DNA from: Dissophora ornata
Taxonomy: Eukaryota > Mortierellomycota > Mortierellomycetes > Mortierellales > Mortierellaceae
DNA length: 21,995 bases
Assembly (NCBI GenBank): GCA_025201705.1
Contig: MU617137.1
Coordinates: 1-21,995 of the forward strand
Direction: 5' to 3'
The stretch's first letter is position 1. Every line of letters starts with the position of its first letter. Below the pieces are notes generated by a model. The model had not been told where the DNA came from. It searched no databases and worked only from the letters and a program-made list of their open reading frames with translations. Shown one piece after another: positions 1 to 9,400 of the stretch. The translations under genes and the position numbers were made by a program.

Positions 1-515
1 TTTAAAGAATTCGATCAGTTCGATCAGTTCCCGGTCCAGTTGAACGTTGTCAATAACCACACTATGCCTCTCTCGTGTGGAAAGAAAGAAACACAAAAAG
101 AAAAATAAAAGGACACACACACACACACACAAAAGAAGTACACGTACCCATCTAACGTCCTTGGATCAGCATGCTTGAACATCGAGGGGTGTCCATCCTT
201 GGATGAATACACATGAGTCCTGACAGTTCCCGAGTGAAGGTGCTCAACTACAACATGTGTCGCCGTATTAATTTCGCCGACTGTCGAAGGGTCCTCTTCT
301 CCATTTGGTTCAGCAGCGACTTCTGACGCTTCTGGCACTTCTGGGGCGGCAGAGACTTGTTCCTCGGGTTCTGGGTCTGGTTGTTGCTGCTCTGATTGAG
401 GTAAGGTTGGTGATGTGGGAGGGAATGCGCCCGCTGGAGCTCCTGTGACAGAGGCAAAGGCTTGAGAGGTTCGGGAGGCGGAGCTTGATGCGCTAGATCG
501 ATGATGGTCTGACAT
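1..515 (-). CDS. Unrecognised acidic, serine-rich protein (N-terminal part, runs off left edge)
   Basis: Two exons are visible: 515-148 and 61-1. They are joined across an 86-nt intron (147-62) with a GTACGT donor and a TAG acceptor. Splicing keeps frame (122 codons plus 2 nt, then 1 nt plus 20 codons) and gives 143 residues before the window edge. The first 75 residues are Ser/Ala/Pro/Glu/Gln-rich and probably disordered. The part from about residue 80 is more ordered, with the segments THVVVEHLHSGTVRTHVYSS and, across the splice, LDGVVIDNVQLDRELIELIE, suggesting a globular domain that starts here and continues outside. The ATG at 515 is the first in frame. Upstream on the minus strand lies a CT-rich tract at about 645-677, probably 5' UTR or promoter. 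I do not recognise the family. The gene is divergent to the PLDc_N-type gene. The exon structure is convincing; the function is unknown. Confidence 0.75.
113..130. repeat. (AC)9 microsatellite in intron 1 of the left-edge gene
   Basis: A perfect dinucleotide run of nine AC units lies inside the inferred 62-147 intron. It reads (GT)n on the coding strand just after the donor. It has no coding role. Confidence 0.9.
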
Positions 516-1381
516 TGTAAGGAATGAGGTTCAATCCACGCGTGTTTTTTTAGGCCTTCAGTGGCGAGGAGTGGGCTGGAGGATTGGAGCGTATGAAAAA
601 GGATGAGTAATTGGTGAAAGTGAATGTAAAGGAGTGTGGAGAGAGGATGGAGAGAGAGAAAGAGAGAGAGAAATAGAGCTATGATAAGGCAAGGTTGAAA
701 ATAAGACGCGTCGAACAAGCAGGTGTTGTTGTTCAAAAATCAAAGGTTGTAAGTTTTAGTCCAGTCGATCCTTTTATACTTTTTGCCGAGTATAGACAAG
801 GAAGGGAGACAGCCTTTTGGTCGCTCTCACTGTCTACAGGGCCATGGCTCGACCGAGGATTGAATTCATTTAGTTTGCCCAATGCACAAAACCCGGTGTA
901 GCGGTTGTTCAACAAAGAACCTTTTTTTTTTGAGACGATCCACACCCCGGTTTTAAGCCCTGCATGCACATTGCACCATTTCCCCTTTCTGTTTGTTGCA
1001 TTGGTAAAGAAAGGAAAAAAAAAAAAAAAAGAACAACAATCATCACACTGTCTATTCTTATCCTTTCCTTGCAGAGAAAGAAAGCTTCCCTGTGCATTCA
1101 TTCACAAGAGCCATCCGTACACATGAAAAGCTGTGTCCCAAAAACAGGCGTCGCAATCTTGCACTGAAATACATCGCCGTTGAACGCGAGAAGTAACATC
1201 GGATTGTGGGAGCAGCAGTAAGTAACGCACTAACCAATCAGCGTTCCCAGGCGAATCCCTTCGCTGCTCTATGGCGCACACGTTACACACGCTGCTGCGT
1301 AAATTCTATTCCTCTCCGCCCTTTTTTGCTCTCTCCTCTTCTCTTCACTCTTCCTCATTCCATCCTCAACCTCATTCACAA
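516..1381. promoter_or_regulatory. Divergent promoter region with CCAAT box
   Basis: This 866-nt gap separates the minus-strand left-edge gene (ATG at 515) from the plus-strand PLDc_N-type gene (ATG at 1382). A CCAAT box, in the context AACCAATCAGCG, lies at 1234-1238, about 145 nt upstream of the plus-strand ATG. The stretch 1300-1380 is CT-rich, typical of a fungal 5' UTR. The side near 516 carries a GA/CT-rich tract at about 645-677 that would be the 5' UTR of the minus gene. No convincing reading frame was seen. The short open frames here are broken by A/T homopolymers (for example the A run around 1016-1030). Confidence 0.55.
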
Positions 1382-2135
1382 ATGCATCCCGCAGCTTACA
1401 CCGGCGGCTTCTTTGGCCTGGTAATGAGCCAACGAGACATTACCAACCAATCTGTTTGCTCTGATCGCTAGCTAGCACGCGAGCCAGAATCAATTGTCTG
1501 ACCAATTACAACACCTGCTCTGTATAGATTGTCCTCATCCTCGACCTCATTGCCATCTTTGAGGTCCTCAACTCGACCCGCTCTGTCGTTTCCAAGCTCC
1601 TCTGTAAAGCTAGTGGCAATCGCGTTCTTTCTTTCTTTTTTTTTTTTTTTTTTTTTTTTTTTTGCGCTTGCCTCGTTGAACGGGTGTGGTTCAACACCTT
1701 TTTATTCTGACATGAAAGACTAATATCATGCATGACATTACCATCTTTGTTGCATCATCTACAGGGTCCCTCCTCATCTTCTTGTTCCCCGTCTTTGGAC
1801 TCATCATCTACTTGTAAGTTTTATTTTTTCTTGTCAAAAAGTCGAAATATGTTTCAAAAAAACTTCTTGGCATTTCTCCTCGTCGCAAAAAAAACCGGCG
1901 GTGCATCATGGGAATATATTTTTTTTTTGTGTTCCGATCATTTTTTATTGTTTACGAAGGAGGAAGGGAGGAAGCACAGCTGGGTCGATACAAGTAGACG
2001 GCATCATGACATGTTCGTGAAAAGGGCAAAAACGCTAATGACAGACCTGTCTTTTTTGCACTTTACTCTTCTCTCTTTTCAACTAGCTTGTTCGGAGATC
2101 GTGAGGGACACAATGGTTACGAGACCATTGCCTAG
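1382..2135 (+). CDS. Small two-helix membrane protein with PLDc_N (phospholipase D/cardiolipin synthase N-terminal) domain
   Basis: Four exons: 1382-1420, 1528-1603, 1765-1813 and 2087-2135. The introns have donors GTAATG, GTAAAG and GTAAGT and acceptors TAG, CAG and TAG. Phases are consistent (0, 1, 2), and the product is 70 residues. It opens MHPAAYTGGFFGL. The first hydrophobic helix (about 14-24) contains IVLILDLIAIFEVLNS, followed by the polar turn STRSVVSKLLW. The second helix (about 40-55) contains LLIFLFPVFGLIIYFLFG, and the tail is DREGHNGYETIA. The layout hydrophobic-D-x-IAI-E-VLNS-x-R-S..KLLW..-LFPVFGLI-YFLFG matches the PLDc_N family, whose members are short integral membrane proteins or N-terminal anchors of cardiolipin synthases. 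No HKD catalytic motif is present, so it is not itself a phospholipase. Intron 2 contains a T run of about 23 nt that breaks simple ORF finding. Intron 3 is long (273 nt). The molecular role is unknown. Confidence 0.85.
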
Positions 2136-2449
2136 AAACGAGACGCTGTGATTTCCCTATTTTTTTTTATCCTTGTTCTCACTCGACTTGGTCTCAGATG
2201 AACCAAGATATCCCTGGAACCACCATCTGACGAGAGCCGTGAACGGGCGTCATCATGATTTTATCTGAAAAAAAAAATAAAATAAAAAATAAAAGTTCTT
2301 TCGAATGAAATTGTTTGCAATGTTTTGTCAAAGTGTCGACTACTGTAGACTATGATACAAAAATGGGGGAGGGAATGGATGGAGAGTTGAAAAAAAAATG
2401 TGCAAAGAAATAAAATAATCATAATAACATACAATTACTGTACATCCTT
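2136..2449. other. Convergent 3' region between PLDc_N-type gene and DP-like gene
   Basis: A short AT-rich intergenic stretch lies between two convergent genes. Overlapping AATAAA-like hexamers at about 2275-2293 are candidate poly(A) signals for the plus-strand gene. A minus-strand frame near 2192-2263, preceded by a polypyrimidine-AG, could be mistaken for a last exon of the DP-like gene, but its phase does not fit the preceding exon. I see no further gene. Confidence 0.5.
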
Positions 2450-4238
2450 TCACCTCGATAAATCGCGCAACAAAACATACCTCTTGTTCAACTTTTGCTC
2501 TTTCCGAACGCTTCGCATCACAGAGATGCTCGCTTCCGAATCTGAGCTCTGACTCGCGTACCCGGGAACGCGCACAATTAACAACGGCAGCCGAATGCGC
2601 CCTTCTTTTTCCTGACGTTTTTGCATCTTTTGCTCCTTTCTCAGCCGTCTCTCCTTGCGTTGCTGTTCCTTGATCCGACGTGCTGTCTCTTTATCACCCT
2701 CCTCTCCCACTCCCTCATTCATCTCGCCAGATTCATCGCCCTCCTTTTCCAAGCGCGGCGATCGGTGCCGGTGGTGACGATGATGGCGCCTCTCAGATCG
2801 CTTTGTTGGCTCATCCGCTGCTCCATTGGGGTCATTGCCTCCGTCATCGATATCCATCGACTCCCCAATAGCTGCAGCCTGTGCACGCTTCATCTCCTTC
2901 CACTCTTGTCTTCTTTGTTCTCTGCGGATCTGGCGCTCCATTTCCTTTTCTTCGCGATGCGTGTTGCGTTCAATGAGATTATTAACTTGTACATTCTATT
3001 AAATTGGATTCCGTGGTCAATACCACTGTTCATTCATATTTGGTGCACAGTGGAGACATTGATTATAAATTAAATCGACTTGCTCGAGCAACCTGGTCTT
3101 CAAGTCGCGCCAACTCCAACGCGTTTCGCAGCTTCATGGCCTCCACCTCTTTTTTTAATTTTTAATTAATTAAAAAAAAACATTAATATCAGCAACAGCA
3201 TTCTACTATATCATGCACAATACATACACCATTCCAAAGACCTGCTCAATCTCCATGTCGTCGTCTTCCGGCTCTTCACTCTCATCTGCACTATCGCGCT
3301 CCCTTTGTTGGAGGCTCCGTAATGATACACCGGGGTTGGTCAATTGAACTCTTCGAGAGACCTCCCGGATAGGCTTAACACTTTGAATACCAATCCAACG
3401 AATCTCTTTCTTTCTTGTCCATGGAGATGATCCCAAGAGCTTCCAGGATGTTCAAGGCATAATACACTCGACGACGGATGTTCTATACACACACATACAA
3501 ACAAGCACCAACATAATTAGAGACCGGGAGCCATTGAAATAAAAACGGGCACTAGCATTCACATTCAATGCCCGTGTTTTCATTCTCAAAAACTCACCCC
3601 TTGGCCGGTTTGCTCTTGAGCAGGTGCGCCATCTACACGATCCCCGCCTGCAAGATCTTGAACAAGCTATTCGACAGAACATGATGAAAAGTAACGCGTT
3701 AGCAAAAGACAGCAAGCGCGTTACTGGCTTATGGACTACCATCCCCTTTACAACGAGTAGCTCATCCCTGGTCAGCAAACACCTACATCGTTACAAGTTG
3801 TAACAAGTCTCGCCTCTACACGATCGCACACCAGTGGGGCTTAGTATCCGAGGCCTTTGCCATGCAGCGACTGTGCACCCAATCCATCCTGTCCTTGACC
3901 ATCTTCTTCGTAGCTAAAAGGAATTGTTTACGACACCAAAAACGTGGGCATTAGATGCTTGAAGAAATATAAAAAATAAATGTCATAGCCCCATGATAAG
4001 CGATGCATCTGATCGACACTTACTCCACAGCCTCGTCTACAAGTTTCTGGGTAGCCGCCCTGGACTTTAAAGTTTTTCTGGAAGGCTTGCCCTTGTCCCT
4101 TGGCGGGCTATTAGTAAGACTCGGCTTTCGACTGCCACCCGGTGAAGTAAAGGTGCTATTGCTTTCCTCCATGTCCTCGTCCTCGTCATCCGCGCCAGCG
4201 GCCACCGCTCCGTGTTCACCGTACTTGTTGATCTATTG
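2450..4238 (-). pseudogene. DP-like (E2F dimerisation partner) transcription factor, disrupted
   Basis: Pieces on the minus strand follow the DP family in order. An acidic N-terminus at about 4232-4024 (DDEDEDMEESN, a basic SRKTLKSR patch) joins by a GTAAGT donor to 3913, giving DYEEDGQGQDGLGAQSLHGKGL. The winged-helix continues as VCDRVEARLVTTCNDV (3832-3785), DELLV, a 23-codon exon 3666-3598 and NIRRRVYYALNILEALGIIS from 3482. It then reads KKEIRWIGIQSV, an acidic patch, the coiled coil VEAMKLRNALELARLEDQV and NNLIERN, then a basic/acidic helix and IRLPLLIV, the start of the DP dimerisation region. DP proteins pair with E2F to control cell-cycle genes. Lesions: an in-frame TAA (3843-3841) directly after GKGL where the family has RHFS; a frameshift in a (CTTT)n tract at 3405-3416 between the IIS and KKEIRWIG parts; and a 15-nt intron-like insertion at 3768-3782. 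The tail after 2450 is short. Several splice sites are weak. It is either a decayed copy or a poorly assembled gene. Confidence 0.6.
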
Positions 4239-4532
4239 ACGACGGCGGAGAGGAGTAGGGCTGAGAGTGATAGGGGTAAGGATGGCTACTGTGGTCCCGG
4301 CTTCCTGGGTGTGGTCCGATGGCATGATCCCTGGCTGGGTATTGACCTAGCGTGTAGAGGTCCGATCAGGAGATGGATCAGGGTAGGGCTGATGCCATGA
4401 GTGGTGGTGGTGTGAAAGAGGATGAGAGTTTGGGATGTGATGTGGTGTTAGTGGGGAAGCAACGTGATGGGAGCGGTCAGGAAGATGTGCTGTGGGTGAT
4501 GGACGTCTGTGTCGAATATATCAAGCTTAAAA

Positions 4533-4660
4533 TGGAAAATTGGAACCAGCCGGACATGTCAATTGAAACGGAAGTAAATTATATCCGGGCCAGAGCTTGC
4601 ACATGGTTAATGGGAAGAGACCGAGCATCACAATTGGTCCATCCCGAGCATTCCAATTGG
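4533..4660 (-). promoter_or_regulatory. Cluster of inverted CCAAT boxes upstream of the DP-like gene
   Basis: Three ATTGG pentamers (CCAAT on the minus strand) lie at 4539-4543, 4633-4637 and 4656-4660. The last is part of the palindrome CCAATTGG (4653-4660). They sit about 300-420 nt upstream of the first recognisable DP-like coding block, where a minus-strand promoter would be expected. The region between them and 4240 is rich in minus-strand P/S/H/Q codons spread over several frames with stops, probably a degenerate N-terminal exon or the 5' UTR. Confidence 0.35.
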
Positions 4661-6438
4661 ACAAACTCGATCGCGATTACAGATTGTCTCATTCGCATGA
4701 ACACCTAGTCGGTACAGTGCATAGACCTCCATGCTCTTCGAGAAGACTTGCACATGTTCCTCAGAATAAAGCGATAGCAAAGGTCGACATCAGAACGTTA
4801 GAAGCGTCCGTTTTTTGAGGGTACATGTGGATACAAAAGACATGGCGTCTTTGTTAGTATTTCGACCTTGTTTGCCCTGCGCTCGAATTATTAAATCCAT
4901 TTTTTATTCTGTTTTCTTTGAAGTGGAGCACGGCGAACCTTCAATTGCACCTTGCATTGTGCTGTGAACGGATGTACAAGGATGTGTTTGATGTGCTGCT
5001 TGAGAGAATGAAAATCAAGTTGTGTGGACAAAACAAATATTTGATGGCCAAGATCTGTGCTAGGAAAAGTTTTGAAGCAACGCCCTCTTGCAAGCAGCAT
5101 TCCCCTTTCAGCAGCTACCAGCATGAGTACAGCTGCAAGACTATTCGATGCAATCTATGTGGGTCGCCTACAAACTGCAGGAGAATATTCAACAGATGCC
5201 GCTGTAGGATAGCTCTTGATTCGATGACTAAATTCTACAGATCCCTCTCTGCACAAAAGTGGTAGAGCTAATGAAGGTCTAGAGATGAGACAACGCCAAA
5301 ACGACAGATGTTGATAATGCTTCCAAACGCGCCGATGATTTATTTTTTACCTGTCTGACTTGTAGTGCTTCTGAGATCAAACTGCGGTGTGGCGTGTCTG
5401 GGGGCCGCGCAAAACGATGTATTCTCTCTTGTTTCCTACAACATGTGCATGATGTAAACAGTGTCCGGGCGTATGATTACTGCGCTTTCAGAGCCACATT
5501 GGTATAAGGAACTGTTATTGATGACGGGACATGGGCGGGGGTAACAGGCATGAGCAAGAGACGAAACTGTGAATGGGCTTAGAAATGACAGGTTGGCTTT
5601 CCTCTTTCGTTGTGAGCCCATCCAAGTTACACGAGGGCTAGGATGCCGGAGGACAAGAAGGTGCTTCAACGTTGGTTAAAATTTCTCTTTCGTTTCTCTG
5701 TCCCACTTTTCCGCTTCCCTGTTCACTCATTACTCAATCCCCCAACGTTACCATTTATCCTTCTTGTATATCTGTCTATCCACCTTCTCTTTGTATCTCG
5801 CACCTGTCCTCAGGATCTGATTAAGCACAGTACAGCAGTATTCATAGGTAATCCGCAATAACCTATACCTATCCATTGCTGGATCAGGATACTCGAGCCA
5901 GTGATGGTTTTGGAATGGCTGCGGCTCAAAGCGCATTGTGTGCGGTGGATAATGACCCTTTCTGTCTGATAATATTCGTCTCTTCTAGAAGTGAACGTTA
6001 CTCTGCCCAACCACCTTGGTACATTGGTCCTGTGCCGACGGTCATAAACAAACAGGAGCGCGGATTTGTATTCGAGGTGAGTCGCTGCTTCGCGGTCCTT
6101 GAGAAGCGCTCCATAGGCATCTGTAAAATGACAATCAACCCCTCTTATTCAATGGTTCGACGACGGGAGCTGAGCATTAAACATTGTGGTGGTCTAAAGA
6201 AACAAGACAAGCCTTCTGTGGTACTATAACCTCAACATCGCATCCTTCAATGAATATAAATCCACTGAATCCCTGTCGTATTCATCAAGCGTTTAGTGCG
6301 TTCTTTGGTTACTCCAACCTCCCGGTGTTTGATATCAGAGTAGCTAACACTGCCATCAAATCTATTCTCCGACAGCGAAAAGCAAGGGAAAAAAAAAGAA
6401 TAGAAAGGGGACAAGCAAGTGGGCGATTAGAAATCGAT
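4661..6438. other. Intergenic region, no convincing gene; 5' region of the NACHT-WD40 gene
   Basis: About 1.8 kb lack a gene I can defend. Open frames of 60-117 codons occur on both strands (for example 4918-5265 plus and 5748-5936 minus), but none has a recognisable domain, a plausible splice partner or biased composition. A TATAAA lies at 6255-6260, about 180 nt upstream of the chosen NACHT-WD40 ATG, and could be its TATA element. The frame upstream of that ATG stays open back to 6184, but the sequence from 6184 to 6438 does not resemble the family and is probably 5' UTR. Confidence 0.4.
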
Positions 6439-9400
6439 ATGCTCAGTAGTCCGTTTTCACCGTGGAGAAGCGTTCTCACGCCACAGACGGCGTTGGATCT
6501 TGCAAATGTCCATTTGGAGAACGCACGCAAAGCGAAGAGCTCTGAATTGGCTCTAACGTTTTGCAAGGATGCAGAAACGGCCCTGGCCCGCATAAGAACA
6601 TCCGTGAGAAAGACCTATGTTTCATCCTCCCGCGCTGAGGATCGAGCACTGTGCAATGAGATTGCGACTACTTATTCTGAGCTCGCCAAACTGTTGGATG
6701 ACTTGGGGCGCCGCACCAAAGCACAAGACAGCTACAAGAATGAAAAAAAATGGGGGTAAGTAACTGACAACATTACTCTTTGTTGGACGTTAAGGTTTAT
6801 ATTTCTAACGGTACTACGATTTTGCAAAATCAATATGCCACAGAGGACGCATTCAGCTGCCAAGCCAATCACCCTCTCACTCCGAGAACGTCGCATTGCC
6901 TCCCGTTGCAATCGGCTCTACAGATCCAACTGTTGATACTGCCGTGAACTCGTCCGTCGCTCACGCAGTGCCTACTCGCCCTCGTTCTCCGATTCAGGAT
7001 AGATCAAATCGCGACATTGCAACAATCCCTTCACATATTTTTGCGAAGAATATGGATCAACCTCTTGACATAAACAAATTGCCAAAGGTCGATGGGCGTC
7101 TCAAGAACATATCCCAGCTTGTTCACTGCCTTACCCTTTTACAACCAAAGCAGTTCAACGAGGACGCACTTGATCAATCCGAGTACGACTGGCTAAAGGC
7201 TATTGAACATGATACAGATGAGCAAGAAAGATTGAAGACGCTGGCAATCGACATGCTCAAGGAATTCACTCACGATGAACTCAAGGATGCGAATATTGTC
7301 GCAGAGGTCGTGTGCCTGGTCCCAGTTCTTGAGAAATACCAGCTTCAAAAATTACTCCAACAGTTGTTCCATGGCATAGAGCAATCAGAGTTGCTGAATT
7401 TCGATCTACTTGAAGGACTGGCACAACTGGTCCAACGCGCTTGTCCTGGCCACCTCAACGCCGATGATTTGGTCAAGATACTAGAACTCATCAGTAGGCG
7501 CTTAAGATTCACTCACGGGCAGTCGCCAGATTACATTAACCAATTGACATTGACGGTATCACGGGTCTTGGATGCCATGGCCGATACCAAGATCAAGGGT
7601 TTAGACTGCGAAAACCTCCACGAGCCTCTGGCTACCTATTTGAATGGGCTAAAAGGCGACACTGATCCGCACCTGGTCTATCGAGCAGCCTATGCCACTC
7701 AAGCATTACTGTATGTCCCGGATGATGAAACGCCATGGCAGGCTACGCAGCGGCGCACAGGAAAAGTAGTCAAGGGGGTAGCAGGGTTGGTGAGCGCAGT
7801 GAAAGGCTTGGATCTCAATCAGTTTGTGGAAGGTTTGAGCCATATCCAAGAAGGACTTGCCGGAGCGACAGAGGTCTTTGTAGTAGTCAAAAGCGCGTAT
7901 GAAGACGTCAGCTCTCTAGCAGAAAGCGGCCAGCAATTTCTAGAGTGTCTCAAGGAAGGATTGAGCTTTAGTCGCAAACGAGCCTGGTATCCGGCATTAC
8001 GCGGTGCAGATGTCTTGCTTCGTAATGGTCAGCTCATCGAGTTCAAAAGACTTGTTTGTGAAGCACCTTGCCGGCGTGATCCAGTATTTCAATGGGGATT
8101 ATGTCAGCGTCTCGGGGAGCTAGCCTCCAATGATCAGTGTGATGGCGACTCTCGTGAAAGTGCTGTTGCATTTCTAGGAGAGATGTATCAAAACGACGAG
8201 GTCTGGGGTCATCATACCAATATCAAGCAATTAATTCTCGACATTCTTATGCAGCTGTCGGCTCCATCTGGAGGGGAAACGCAGGGTATGAGGGAGGGTG
8301 TGAGGGTGTGAAAATGACTGTTTACACTACAACAAAACTTACTAGTGTGTAATCAGTTACTAACATATCGGCTAATTTAAATGCTACAGCCTGCCAAGCA
8401 CTGCTCCAGGAGTTGGAAACGAATGGGGATGGCAAGAAGCAAGCATTTTACCGAACATGTCTAGAGAGTGGTCCAGGTCCATATCCATTGAAAGTCATCT
8501 TGCCCTCACTGTTGTCCAAGACCCTGCTCTATCGCATTCAAAATAACAATCTCGACACCGAAGCCCGTTTGCGCCAACTCAAGGTTCGACGGCTAGAAGA
8601 AAGAGGCAAATCTGTTTATATTTCTCCACAAGCCAAGGCCAGCCTAAAAGCCAGAGATGATACTCTTTTCCCTTTGATGGATAAGATCAAGGAGTTCTTT
8701 ATGAGTGAGAGAAAGGTGTTTTTGGTCCTTGGCGATTCCGGAGCAGGGAAATCAACCTTCAACCAACAGCTTGAATGCGACCTGTGGAACAAGTACAAGA
8801 AGAATGAAGGCCGGATTCCACTCTTTATCACCTTGTCAGCAATCCAAAATCCTGAACATAATCTGGTCGCCAAACAACTACAGGATGAAGGCTTCACCGA
8901 TCATCAAATCCAAGAAATGAAGGACCACCGCGAGTTCATTTTGATTTGCGACGGGTATGACGAAAGTCGACAGACACAGAACTTGTACAAGAGCAACCGA
9001 CTGAATCTACAAGGAGGATGGCGCGCTCAAATGGTGATCAGTTGTCGCAGCGAGTACCTTGGCCCCAACTACAGGGATCGATTCCAACCAATGGATCGCA
9101 ACCGGCAATCAGAGTCGCTCCTGTTTCAAGAAGCCGTTATTGCACCATTCACTAAGGGTCAGATTAAGGATTACGTCGAGCAATTTGTGTCAGCAGAGGG
9201 TACGCCGTGGCAGACCGATGACTACTTGCAAGCAATTGATCGGATCCCAGGATTGAAAGATCTGGTGACAAACCCGTTTCTGTTAACGTTGTCGTTGCAG
9301 GTTTTGCCAGGCATGGTAGAACCAGGACAAAATCTCTCGGCTGCCCGTATCACTAGAGTCGCATTATATGACCAGTTTGCGGAGCAATGGCTGGAGCGTG

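Noticed and set aside
2192..2263. Possible last exon of the DP-like gene (minus strand, after a polypyrimidine-CAG)
   Set aside because: Its open frame needs a phase-1 donor, but the available GTATGT donor near 2481 is phase 2. The region also overlaps the 3' end of the convergent gene.
4918..5265. 115-codon plus-strand open frame with 13 cysteines
   Set aside because: There is no recognisable fold and Cys spacing is irregular. The overlapping opposite frame is equally open, and codon use is like the surrounding intergenic DNA.
5748..6010. Minus-strand frames containing HHWLEYPDPAMDRYR, faintly like the zinc-finger start of hAT-type transposases
   Set aside because: The match is a few residues. 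No conserved Cys/His, no further transposase motif and no terminal inverted repeats were seen.
6184..6438. N-terminal extension of the NACHT-WD40 protein
   Set aside because: The sequence is basic, unlike the conserved family start, and follows a TATAAA at 6255. Treated as 5' UTR.
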